Positions 36,038-46,312 of a stretch of DNA of 64,000 nucleotides are shown here, in pieces. Every line of letters starts with the position of its first letter. Position 1 is the first letter of the stretch. The DNA is taken from the NCBI GenBank assembly GCA_018398585.1, contig JAGTTD010000001.1, forward strand, positions 27,845,438-27,909,437. The letters are read 5' to 3'. Under the pieces are notes generated by a model, which saw only the letters and a program-made list of their open reading frames with translations, was not told the DNA's origin and made no database searches. Both the position numbers and the translations under genes were made by a program. Origin of the DNA: Simmondsia chinensis (Eukaryota; Streptophyta; Magnoliopsida; Caryophyllales; Simmondsiaceae).

Positions 36038-36627
36038 TCATCTTTTACTTATACAGGATTCGCAGACTGGCAAAGATTTCAAGTCCAAAGGTTCTTTCAG
36101 TTTATCTTTTACTAGTCTTTGGATCATGTTCGAATTAATGTGGCCTAAAGGTTGGTGCCATGTGAAGGTATTATCCCTTTCAGGTTGTTTTTTTTTAAGA
36201 GGTTGAACAAGTAAACTTATGTTAGATTCATTCAGACAAATATCGGAGTTTTGATTGGGAAATGACATGAATAAACCATCCACACTTGTACCTTTGCAAA
36301 TAAACAATATATTTCTCGTAATAAATAGTTCAAAACTGAAATAGACTGAATAACCATTATCCACAAAACGAGACACAGAAATCAAATTCCTGCATAATGT
36401 AGGCACAAACAATCCTTCAAAATCAAAACCCTACCACTAAAGACTAAGATAACAACTCCTACTCTTATACTATCTTCAACCATCAGTTTCGCATCTCCAT
36501 CATGCAGCCTCCTAGTTAGCCTGAGCCCCTGTAACATATTATAGACATAGTCAATTGAACTTGAGTCCACACACCAGGAACCTGGTAGACTCTCAATTGC
36601 GCATGACTCAACCAAGTGAGATATCAA
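36038..36627 (-). pseudogene. Copia C1 protease and pre-integrase
   Basis: The protease zone GSWCVDSSSIDYVYNMLQG (about 36,530-36,585) carries DSS where DSG or DTG is usual, so the active-site Gly is Ser. The next frame has VPTLCRNLISVSRFVDNGYS, then TFTWHQPLGHINSNMIQRLV and LPVCESCISKR, which form the pre-integrase zinc region (HX..HX..CX2C). Confidence 0.83.
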
Positions 36628-36691
36628 TATACCTACTAGATGGTAGTGTCTTGGAAAGAAGGGTAGCTATGTCCTTAGTGCAATCCCCAGT

Positions 36692-37145
36692 CTATTGGCC
36701 CTTATCCTCGCAAAGAGAACACTTTCTCTCAACTTCCTCAATCGTCCTTGATGCCTGGGCCAATTGGACATTCCATTCGGCCCGCAGCCGGTCCTCTATC
36801 TCTTGTAGCTCTTTCATTAAATCAGGCAACAAATAGTTCTTATTGCTCATAGAAACATTCAGCCTGAACCGAGTGAATGAGTTGCATAGAGAATTGAGAA
36901 TGACATCCTGCTTAGTTTGAGTATCAAACTTAGCACTAAAGTTTAGAAACACACTCGATCAAACTCATGATGTGTTCCTCAACTAGCATTCCTTCGGACA
37001 TCCTCATATAGAGCAACTTTGTGATTAGATCTTTCCTAGTTGCTCTATATAGTTGTTCAAACATTTTTTCTAAATGTTTCATCATCTCAACTGCCGTGCG
37101 CATCTCAAGCATCAGATACTCGAGAACATCTGACACAGATGTCAA
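36692..37145 (-). pseudogene. Copia C1 gag
   Basis: Two frames: 37,145-36,936 (MTSVSDVLEYLMLEMRTAVE, with LYRATRKDLITKLLYMRMSEG) and 36,952-36,692 (FDTQTKQDVILNSLCNSFTR, then LPDLMKELQEIEDRLRAEWN and KCSLCEDKGQ). They overlap through a frameshift. This is the capsid domain of copia gag, ending at the zinc knuckle, of which only the first CX2C is preserved. The N-terminus is missing. Confidence 0.8.
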
Positions 37146-37150
37146 TATGT

Positions 37151-38010
37151 AGCATACGGCTAACTTATTCCTAATAAAATAACATCAACAAAGTGTAGCT
37201 GACCATGTTAGGTGGATGGGTGATCGTTTAGGGATATTCACCCCCAGATCGACATGGGAGATGATTTGGAGTAGAAGGGAGGAGGATTCATTCCATCATC
37301 TTGTTTGGCTCTCACTTCACATACTGAGGCACTCCTTCATTCTTTGGTTAGCCTCCTTTGAGTAGTTATGGATACATGACAGAATTCTAAGACAAAGGGT
37401 TCAGGACATTCGGGCTTCATGAGGAAGGTGTGGCTTTGCTAATGAACCGCACAACCATCTCTTCTTTGCCCGCACCATCTCAGATTCTGTTTGGACAAGA
37501 ATGACATCTTGTACATCTTTCGCTTGGCTCACTCTTCCTTGGCGTGATTTGGTGACTTGGGCGACTAGGCGGCTTCGTGGATGTGGCATTGATCGCATAT
37601 TAGCTCACCTTTGCCTCGCTGCGGCTGTTTATATCCTCTGGTATGAGCGTAACCTAGAGATGTAGCTCTCTCAGTCTAGACCTTTCTCAAATGCGGTTGA
37701 GGAGATCACTGGATCAGTTTGTAATCAGCTCATTGCTGCTCCTACGCTCTGTGGTAAACATCTTCATACTCAACTTCTTTAAAGATGGCGGATTGAGTAC
37801 TAGATGATGTATGACCTTTTGTCATTATTTTCTTTTAGCTTTGTTCGGCCTTTGGCCTTTGTTGCTTTTTAGTTTATTTGTTTCTTTTGTCAGTGGCATT
37901 TGAGAATTTGATGTAGCCTTTTGGCCATGACTTGGGTATTTTTCTGCAGACTTGTACATATATATTTTCTCGTATATGGTTTTCTGGTTGATCTACCAAA
38001 AAAGAAAAAA
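37151..38010 (+). mobile_element. 3' end of an L1-type LINE (RT zinc-binding region and 3' UTR)
   Basis: + strand translation between about 37,380 and 37,670 gives LRQRVQDIRA, RCGFANEPHNHLFFARTISD, SVWTRMTS, LPWRDLVTWATRRLRG and LAAAVYILWYERNLEM. This is the zf-RVT region at the C-terminus of plant L1-type LINE ORF2 (C..C..HLFF.C..S..VW pattern; some Cys are changed). It then passes into a T-rich 3' UTR and an A-rich tail (aaaaaagaaaaaa, 37,998-38,010). The upstream RT is absent, so it is a 5'-truncated copy. It abuts copia C1 on the left and another copia LTR on the right. Confidence 0.72.
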
Positions 38011-38229
38011 GATATTAGTCTGTCAAGGAACCATCTTACCCAAAACCTTAAGCTGATGGGTGACGACCCAGGAATAATTTTATACTCTAACATACCCCCT
38101 TACGCGAATGCCAATTGGACTTGAAGCGTGGATAGTGCACAGGCCCATCTCATACCTTGTGCTTAATTATTTTAATATTGAAAGTGGAGGCTGTTGGGAT
38201 TCGGACTGATCACCTCTTGGTCAAGAAGC

Positions 38230-38993
38230 CTCTGATACCTGTTGAAATGCAAAAGAACTGTCAGGACGAGTAAAGGTGAGATACTAAAGAGCACCAACAT
38301 TGGACTTCTATAAGGTGGGATCGGGCATGAGCTCACCATCCTCTATAGAGAGCTTAGACTTGGAATCAGTGGGTGCAGCAACGAGCTTGCAAGAGAGCAT
38401 GTTGGGTCAGTCCAGGAGATTGTGGGCATATTTAGATTGGGACAAGAGAAGTCCAGTAAATAAGTGAGATACTAAGATCCCAAGAAAGTAATTGAGACGT
38501 CCCAAGTCAGTCATGTCAAACTCGGATCGAAGAGAGTGAAGGAGGTCGTGAAGTACCACATTAGAGGAAGCAGTAAGAGCTATATCATCAACATATGCCA
38601 GTAATATAGCCATGTCATGTCCACGGTGTAAGACAAATAAGAAGAAATCATACTTATAGCTGCAGAAGCCCAACTTATGTAGAAAGGCAGCAAAGCGGGT
38701 GTACCAGGCACGAGGAGCCTGCTTGAGACCATAAAGAGACTTGTTAAGCTTATAGACATGATCAAGATACTGAGAGCTAATGAAACCCCTTGGTTGCTTC
38801 ATATAGACCTCTTCATTAAGTGTGCCATTGAGAAATGCATTCTTTACATCAAGTTGATGAATAGGCCAGTGCCGAGAAGTGGCAATAGTCAAGACAGTAC
38901 GAATAATGGTAGGTTTAACAACAAGACTGAAAGTTTCACCATAGTCTATGCCACATCTCTACGTAAATCCCTGAGCAACCGAGCTTTATACCT
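38230..38993 (-). pseudogene. Copia reverse transcriptase (second type)
   Basis: The main frame 38,892-38,407 (161 codons) has HWPIHQLDVKNAFLNGTLNE, DHVYKLNKSLYGLKQAPRAW, ILLAYVDDIALTASS and MTDLGRLNYFLGI. The catalytic YVDD is intact. Downstream on the minus strand, broken frames reach a STPM/DSKSKLSIEDGE-like stretch and then stop at about 38,230, without the RNase H motifs. Confidence 0.88.
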
Positions 38994-38997
38994 CAAC

Positions 38998-39522
38998 CTA
39001 ACTAGTAGACGTCTGTTTTATGCGAAAAACCCACTTGGAGCTAACTATGTTACCTCGAGGGGGCGGTGAAATAAGATCCCATTTCTTATTACGAATAAGA
39101 GCATTGAATTCATCGAGCATTGCATGCTTCCAATTATCATCGTTAGGTTTGAGAAGGGGTTTCAATATACCAGCTCGGGCACAAGTCACCATGGGATGAA
39201 TAGAAGAAGCAGGAGGAACCGAAGACAGGGCAGGGGGGGGAGTAGGTGCCTTGGGTGGAACCGTAGGCGGTTCAGTAGGTGCAGGGGGCGCCGCAGCAGT
39301 GTATCCTGAGAGGCGGCTGCAGTGGGGGAAAGCCGGCGAACAGTGATGATGCAAGCGACGGGGAGAAGACGTGGTGAAGATGGTTCCATGTGGCTTGAGA
39401 GAAGGTTCCCAACCGTGCAAAACGAAAGTATGCTTCATCAAAAACAACATGGCTCGAAATAATGACTTTATTAGTAGAAAGATCCAAACATTAGTAACCT
39501 TATGACTCGGTGGATACCCCAA
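38998..39522 (-). pseudogene. Copia integrase-RT linker and RT N-terminus
   Basis: A 174-codon frame. The first part is a Pro/Ala-rich linker (TAAAPPAPTEPPTVPPKAP). It is followed by HAMLDEFNALIRNKKWDLIS and SSKWVFRIKQ, the start of copia RT. A frameshift near 39,000 separates it from the main RT frame. Two other open frames on the same strand overlap the Pro-rich part and are by-products of its composition. Confidence 0.83.
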
Positions 39523-39660
39523 GAAGACACATAAAGTATAGCGCGGGGCAAGCTTGTGTGAAGTGTTTGCGCTCGGATTTGGATAGCAGGCACTGCCGAA
39601 TACCGGAAGGTGATCATAATGAACTTTCCTCTTATATATAACTTTCTTCTTATATAAACA

Positions 39661-40380
39661 TTAAAAATGAATCTTTTTCTTGATATAAGTGGATGGCATT
39701 AGGTTGATAAAATGAGCTGCAACAGAAACTGCTTCAACCCAAAATTCTAACGGTATACAAGTTTGGAACAAGAGGGAACGCATCATGTTACCAATACTGC
39801 AGTGCATGCGTTCAGCTTTCCCATTCTGTTGGGAGGTATGCAGGCAAGAGACCTTACTAAGAATGCCCCTTTGAAGAAAAAGTCCATTAAAGTCACAGTT
39901 GATATATTCAGTACCATTATCATATTGAAAATGTTTGATTTTTACACCAAATTGATTCAATAAAAGATTACGAAACTGAGAGGTCAAAAACCTCAAATTT
40001 GGGGCGCATAGGATAAATCCACACAAAATGAGAATAATCATCCAATAATAACAAATAATACTTAAAACTACTGAACTTGATAACAAATGATGTCCATACA
40101 TCGGAATAAACAATATCAAAGGACGCGTAGTAGTGGTTACAGACTTTTGAAAAAGTAAACGACTACGCTTTCCTAATTGACAAGCATGACACAAACTAGA
40201 CTCTGAAAAACTAAAATAAGAAATAAGAAATAAACTTTTGCTTAATTGATGTGGACAAAACTGGTTCTCCTGGATGGCCCAAACGACGGTGCCAAAGAGA
40301 GGAGAAGACTCGAGACGCAACGAATGATGTATCAAAAGAGGATGATCCTGGAATGGTGAAGACAGGCCCCGGGCTAACAC
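39661..40380 (-). pseudogene. Copia integrase core (second type)
   Basis: A 239-codon frame with SLCHACQLGKRSRL (zinc region), FQYDNGTEYINCDF (around the second catalytic Asp), SCLHTSQQNGKAERMHCSIG and FWVEAVSVAAHFINLMPS. These are canonical copia integrase blocks. The first catalytic Asp region (normally D.WGP) reads IPMYGHH and seems altered. It overlaps the upstream protease frame through a frameshift at about 40,300. Confidence 0.86.
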
Positions 40381-41278
40381 AACAGATGATGGTAGACTTC
40401 AATTTAGGATCCTGGACAGAAAAGCCAAAACAGCCAAATTCAAGAAGACGGTTATTATCAGAACAAAACTGACGAACAAAAAGTAAGTTTTTGGATAGTC
40501 TGGGAACGAATAGTACTTTATTTAAAGTAAAACGACCTGCATGAGTAATGATAAAACATGACCCAATACCCGTAATAGAAAGGGACGCTCCATTACCAAC
40601 TAAGATTCTATCAGAACCTGTATATGGAGATAAGAAAGTGAAGATACCTGGGTTATTTGTCATGTGAGAGGAAGCCCCACTATTCATGACCCAGGATGAG
40701 TCAAGAATAGGGGTGGAATATGACTGTGGGGGAAACTGACTAGTATTAAAGCCTGGGTAGAAACCATATCCAGTGGTACAAGCATTATTTGCTGGATGAA
40801 GAATGTACATTACCAACCTGAGGAGCAGAGCCAAAATGAGGCGTGCGATACGGCATGGGCCACGACATAGGCTACGCATGCCCCTAAAATTAGGACTCCA
40901 CATGTTCTGCATCCACGGGTCTCCGTAACCACGACCATGGCGTCCACGACCTTGACCATTACATTGACCCTGACCAAACTGATTTCCAGAACCGGGTGCA
41001 TGCAAACTTTGATGAGCAGGGAGAGCAACAGGTTGCTCGGGAGCTGGCACTTGCGGCTACTGCTGGGTGGGCACGGTGCTGGTCGTGGGTGGCGGTTGGG
41101 CTACCTGGTTGGTGCCGGTGTCGAGCAGAAGAGTAGGGGCATTGGTGTTAGCATTCTTAAGACGAGATTCTTCATCCATTAACATAGACTGGGCCTCAAT
41201 AAACGAGGGAAAAGGGACTCTATATGTAATAGAGGTACAAACAGCATGAAAGTCTTTTTCATAAGAAAGACCATCCAC
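40211..41278 (-). pseudogene. Copia gag C-terminus, protease and pre-integrase (second type)
   Basis: 41,278-41,057 carries a gag stretch (SYEKDFHAVCTSITYRVPFP, then EAQSMLMDEESRLKN). 41,050-40,211 then reads a Gly/Arg/Gln-rich nucleocapsid-like zone (GQGRGRHGRGYGDP). The protease is SSWVMNSGASSHMTNN, with NSG in place of DSG, so the catalytic Asp is lost. ILVGNGASLSITGIGS, VLFVPRLSKNLLFVRQFC and SLWHRRLGHPG (pre-integrase) follow. One stop (TAG) separates the two frames at about 41,055. Confidence 0.87.
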
Positions 41279-41280
41279 AG

Positions 41281-41560
41281 CAATTAGATTAATAAATTTA
41301 AATTTGAAAAATGGAAGAAACTAAAAATTTGAAAACAAATTACGAAAAATATTTTTTTTGGTAAATAACTTGAAAAACCGAAGTTAAAAAATATTATCAT
41401 ATCTTTTCAAATGTTTTTTATTAAATATTGGCTCTACCTACTTTTCCTATGTGAGTCATAGTGTGGCCTTGGTTTTGCAAATTAAGAAAGTGTCAACTTT
41501 ATAGTTGGCAATTGTATTCTGGAGGCAGCACGCTGATGCACCAATTATTTGATCCGTTAA
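41281..41560. other. AT-rich segment without recognisable content
   Basis: It lies between the truncated gag and the LTR-like block to the right. It may be internal sequence of the element owning that LTR. No open frames or motifs are recognised. Confidence 0.4.
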
Positions 41561-41945
41561 GGGTGTAAAACGGTATTAAAGAAAGCAATTGTTACGAACC
41601 AAACCCGATCAGGCTAACAAATACATATCAAGTATCGAAATATAAATTTATATTATATCGATAGTAAGAAAGGGGAAGAAAGACATAGAAGAAGGGGGGA
41701 GAATTAAAAAGAATTTAGGGGGGGATAGAGAACAATATCACACATCACAATTAGCATGCCCTAATGTCTAATTACCAAATGCATATATATATTAGAGGGT
41801 AGGGGGTTGGGTAGTGATGAGGTGTCCCTGACAAGGTGGTGGTGATGACGTGGCACAAGAGGTCAATAATGTGGCAGACGAGCCGGCTCGGGACTGATCC
41901 GGGCGTGATCCTCGGTAATATTCGTATCAATACCCTCACCATGAA
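41560..41945 (-). mobile_element. Probable LTR of an unassigned retrotransposon, minus strand
   Basis: Read on the minus strand, it begins near tgagggtattgatacgaat and ends near gtttggttcgtaaca. It has a TATA-like tatatatatgc stretch (complement of about 41,782-41,792) and C-rich poly-pyrimidine blocks in the leader, an LTR-like layout. No partner LTR lies in the window and no target duplication is visible, so the edges are uncertain. Confidence 0.45.
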
Positions 41946-42149
41946 ATGACCTTTGTCCTAAAGGGTCAAGGTATTGATATACAAAAGGGTAAATTCTCCA
42001 GGATCAAACACCACAATTACAAATTTTATCCCCTTAACTTTAATAAAATTACCAAAAATTTCAATATTTTTTTCTCTTGAAAAATTTAAGCAAAATGTAA
42101 CTAAGTAATTATATTTAACTAAAGGGGCAAAATAGTAATTTAACCCAAA

Positions 42150-42725
42150 ATATTGAAACCTCTTTTGCAGCACCATTTTTGTTCTCTGCGAAGTCACCCA
42201 CGAAACACCAAGCTCCGACGCTGCTGCTTCGTCGATTCTGATCTTCTTACTGCTGTCGTGGTGCTGAGTTGGTGTGACCACCGTCTAGTCGTGGTTGTTC
42301 TTCTGGATGTCATCCACCTGTTTGCTGATCTCTTCGTCGGCCCACCACCGTCTGGTCGTGATTGTTCTCCCGGATGTCATCCACCTGTTCGCTGATCTCT
42401 TCGCCATCCCTGTCCTCTTCACTACGGGAGCTGTCAGTTGGTGTCAGAGGCCCAGACTGGAGGTGGTGGTGCTCGATGATATGCAGCGGTGGCTCCTTGA
42501 TGATGATCGGCGGCAGCTCGTTTACACCTGGTGGTTCCGGCGTCCTCTCCTTGGTTCGATCGTCCTTTTTCCCCAGATCTGCGGTCTCTTCATTCTCAAT
42601 CGTGTTCCGAGGATCTGGCTTGCGATCGGGGTTCTGCACTTGGCTGATGTCGTGGTTCAAGATCCGCACATCTCCCAACTATCTTTATCATCTTTGATCG
42701 TGAATTGTGAAGTTTGTGAATATCT
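42150..42725. other. GC-richer island with overlapping open frames and a 67-bp tandem repeat
   Basis: The base composition changes clearly from the AT-rich flanks. Frames of 147 and 111 codons (+ strand, 42,295-42,738 and 42,362-42,697) and 122 codons (- strand, 42,678-42,310) overlap, none with a recognisable domain. A 67-bp segment is repeated in tandem (42,278-42,344 and 42,345-42,411) with a few mismatches. It might be a captured gene fragment or part of an element's leader. No function is assigned. Confidence 0.4.
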
Positions 42726-44440
42726 TACATGCTTATGAACAACATACCCGACAGTTTTATATTTTAACCATCGGTTTTAAATTTGGGTAGATCCTCTAAT
42801 AACATTTTTAAGTTACCCAATACATGCAACCCATAACAATGAAGTTTTTCATAAGTTCATAACATTTAAAATCAACAAAGCCCAAACCAACCAAAAAACT
42901 TAGTTAATGATAGTCTAATTCTTTTAGCAATACTGATCTAATTGTTCATAATTTACGAGTTCCTAGTGCAGCCTAAAAATGTTGAAGGGTGGAATCTAGT
43001 TCTTTCATTTAAAGCTGCTGCACTATATATTTTCCGTGTGCCGTTTTTTAACATATTTATGTTTTGTACAAAAAAAGTGAAATGTTTTCTAGCATTTATT
43101 TTTTTCAACATTTTTCTAGCATTTATATGTACGTATATGTGTGTGTAACCCCTATATTTATTTTAGATGATAGTATATGTATATTTCTAGAGAAATTAGA
43201 TAAATAACTATATATGCGTGGAGTTAGGACTTTGTCAACAAAGAAACTGAAATATTGATAAAAAAAAATTTCTGCAACCCACAAAGTCCAAATACACATA
43301 ATAAAATTAATATCCAGTGTGTGATTAAATTTCAAAATAATTATATTTATATATTAAAATTGATATTATTAACATAAATAAAAATAGAGAAGAGAGTTGA
43401 TTGCATAGTAAATTAAAACTCTAATACATATATAGAAGTTGTAGTGGAGGTCTAAGAGAGGGGAGGTGAAGTGACAGTCTAGAAATTCAAAAATGGGGTG
43501 TGAGGTCTATTTGGAGGAGAACTTCAAATTAATATATAACTAGTGACTCCTTGTGTGTTGTACTGCTGAATGTTTACATTTGGAATAATTCTCTATCATG
43601 CATCATCATTCTTCAAATGAAGTTAGCATACTTATAATGTGAACTGATTTTTATAACGTTTGGAAGCTCTTTGTTATATAACAATAATTTGTAGGCAAAC
43701 TTTTTAATGACTTGGTAGTTCTTTACATGAAAGTTTTATTATTTTTTTGACAATTTTTATTACAAGATATATTAATGGCATAGTACTTTACTCGTTCTAA
43801 TATTAATGTGGTTTTAGAAGAGCTGTGTACTCACAAATGTACAAGCAAGTCATAGCTGTGGCGAATATACGGGTGTCATATCCACAGACAATCGGTTTAT
43901 AGTTAGATTTGATGATTACTGACTAGTTAAAATTGGGGTTTTTGGTTGAAGAATGAATATTAGTTAAATTTACAGGATTAAACAATGAATTAAATTGTCA
44001 AATCAGTCAATGATAGTTAAGAGTATGAATTCTGGTTAGCCTAACTTAGATCCAATCATTCTATTTTATAATGACAATGACTTCAAAAGCTTAGGCTACA
44101 AACTCTAAACCTAGGTGAACACTTAATTAGGATTTAGGGTAATGACCTAGTCTAGGAGCATAATTATATGATCACTCTTGGCGTTGCATGAGTTAGCTCA
44201 ATATCAATACTTGATTCCTTTCTTATTCCTACTTCAGTGTTAATTTATATTAAAGATCGTGCTCAGGGTTGGGCACTCTCTCAACCTTGACTGCTAATGA
44301 AAACCCATTATACCATAAGGTACAAGCACAAGACAAATTGTAAATGTACTGGAAATTTAGCCATAGGTACAAGCACATAAAAAGAAAATCGATCTCAATA
44401 AATAACAATAACATATTTCAAAAAAATTTCCCTAGATTGG
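42726..44440. other. AT-rich, repeat-like DNA without recognisable genes
   Basis: 1.7 kb with short chance frames only. The part from about 43,820 (tgtactcacaaatgtacaag, ggtgtcatatccacagacaa) has the look of retrotransposon 3' flank sequence, but no protein motif supports a class. Confidence 0.35.
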
Positions 44441-46312
44441 TTTGAGCAGGTGTAGCGGAATATCAATTTAAAATTTTTAATTTTAAATCTAAAGTCCTAA
44501 CGTAATTAAACTATTTAGATCTAGATCTTATTCCTGTAGGTTCATAATATAACAAAAAAAACATCGAGTAAAACATTTATAAACAGAGTAGTACAACAAA
44601 CGAAATAAAGGAAAATCAAATTAAATATCAAATACTTAATTTAGAAATACCTGAAGCACGAATCCCAACTCCAACTTAAAGATCTAAAATTAGAAGAAAA
44701 ATTCTCACCACCTCACCAAAAAATATTTAACTTAAGAAAATTTCAGAACAAAATTTTTCCTTCAATATTTTCAAAATACAAACTCTTAAAAAAATTATGC
44801 TAAATAATAATTTAAAAAACCCTGAAAACAATTTTAAGATTTTCAATGTGGGAAAAAAATAGGTTCCAAAACTCTAAAGCAGTAAATCTCACGGCTCAAA
44901 CTGTGCTAATTTATAAAAAACAAAACCACCACATGTCATCACGCAATTCGCCCATGATTCAATATGCGGATACTCATCTTGGCCATCCATCGCTAGGTGC
45001 ATCACAACGCACCACGTGGCGGACAGTCATTGGTTTGACCCAAAGGGCATAACTTACCTAAAGCCACTCACGGCGGCTGCGTGCAGTAAATTCGGATTCT
45101 TTTGCCTTTTTTTGTTCATATTGCCACATGTATAAATTTATCTCATGAAATTATAATTAACAAAACAAATTTATTCATTTTAAAAATAAATAATTTATTC
45201 CATGAATTATTTTTAGCAAAATTAATTTATTCATTTTATGAACAAATAACTAATGTCATGAATTCATTTTAAATATTTTCAGACGATACTTGAGTTGAGG
45301 TTTGTGAAAAAACCTCAGGGACTATCTAACTCTAGCTCCAAAAGGGTAAAATCTAATTTTCAACTCATGATAACAATTGATTATCATTTAGTAAAATCTA
45401 ATTTCATTAAACAAGTTTTACTACACTCTAGAATTAAATATATTCATTCACTCAAGAATTTTTCAAATAACTTTTATTACTACAATTAACCCCCCCCCCC
45501 CCCCCCCCAATTAGATAATCATGAGAAAAAGTAACTTTAAATACTATCATTATTATTCTCACATCTCTCGCCGCTGTTCTTGACTCGCCCTTCTCGAACA
45601 ATTCAATAATACAAAAACAATTTCTGTATTAATTCCAAGTGTTAAACTTATGGTATACTTCGGCTAAAGATTCTAGAATCTATTCGTATATTTGGGAATC
45701 AACTAAAGGGAAGTCTTTATCTAGTTAGAGACTATAGATTCCATATAAAATAATTGTTCCTGCTGTACTTCATGCTGTTATCCAACACACATAAGATTCA
45801 AGACAATGGACTTTGACTAATTCTTTTGGCACATCAAAGCAACGAACAATCCATGCATGAGCTCAAACTATTTCTTGGATTCAAAGTTATCATCTTATAG
45901 AATTAATTATTATTGATAGTAGTTAAGAAACAAATTATTCAGGTGGTCCTACTCAATGTTCTAATCTTATAAACAACATCAACTATCCACTTGACCAAGA
46001 GAAACAACTTAAAGTACTATATTATAGTCTTATCAGACAAGTTATCCAAACTCATTACCAACTACGAACATATATTTTTGACAACATATTACTTATTTGA
46101 TTCAAGTTTATTTGCAGTTCAATCTCATTGACCATTTAAAACAAACATGACATGTTGTCTTGGGCTACGTCCATCTCATAGAAAGTTTTAAGAAAAAATC
46201 ACACGAATGTTTGACTCATAAACCATAATCAGACAATAAGTAAACAAAATAATTTTATTTATTTAATATTTAAAACTAATTAATAGGGTTATTTAGGACA
46301 CCAATTCCAACA
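44440..46312 (-). repeat. 3' LTR of copia C3, about 1.9 kb
   Basis: Its right edge matches the C1 LTR start (ccaattccaaca then atctcctgcttgtcc). The last 0.7 kb aligns with 32,860-33,619 and 52,030-52,772. The left part aligns with about 50,400-51,430: gtagcggaa, accacgtggc and a cctcaggga...aaaagggt block. A 19-base C run lies at 45,490-45,508. The left edge is approximate. Confidence 0.72.

Larger units (their letters stand above)
32841..37150 (-). mobile_element. Copia element C1 (long-LTR family), minus strand, truncated at both ends
   Basis: First of three copies of one Ty1/copia family in the window. The 3' LTR occupies 32,841-33,619 and is cut short at the satellite border, since the other copies have LTRs of about 1.9 kb. 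The internal region runs RNase H, RT, integrase, protease, gag from left to right, i.e. reverse orientation. It is lost before a 5' leader and 5' LTR, being replaced at about 37,150 by an L1-type LINE tail. Motifs fit the Tork-like lineage, inferred from the protein blocks only. Confidence 0.87.
38012..41280 (-). mobile_element. Second copia type, minus strand, lacking RNase H and gag start
   Basis: Distinct from C1-C3. A stub of LTR (38,012-38,092, minus-strand start TGTTAGAGTATAAAATTATT) follows a polypurine tract (complement of tacccccttac, 38,093 on). To its right lie a 3' non-coding zone, RT, integrase, protease and gag, ending at about 41,280 without a gag N-terminus or 5' LTR. Motifs resemble the Ale/Retrofit-type copia lineage (inference). 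The RNase H segment expected between RT and the LTR is missing. Confidence 0.85.

Noticed and set aside
39124..39389. Small Arg/Ser-rich or Pro-rich frames overlapping the copia linker
   Set aside because: They are other-frame readings of the compositionally biased integrase-RT linker, which has clear protein motifs in its own frame.
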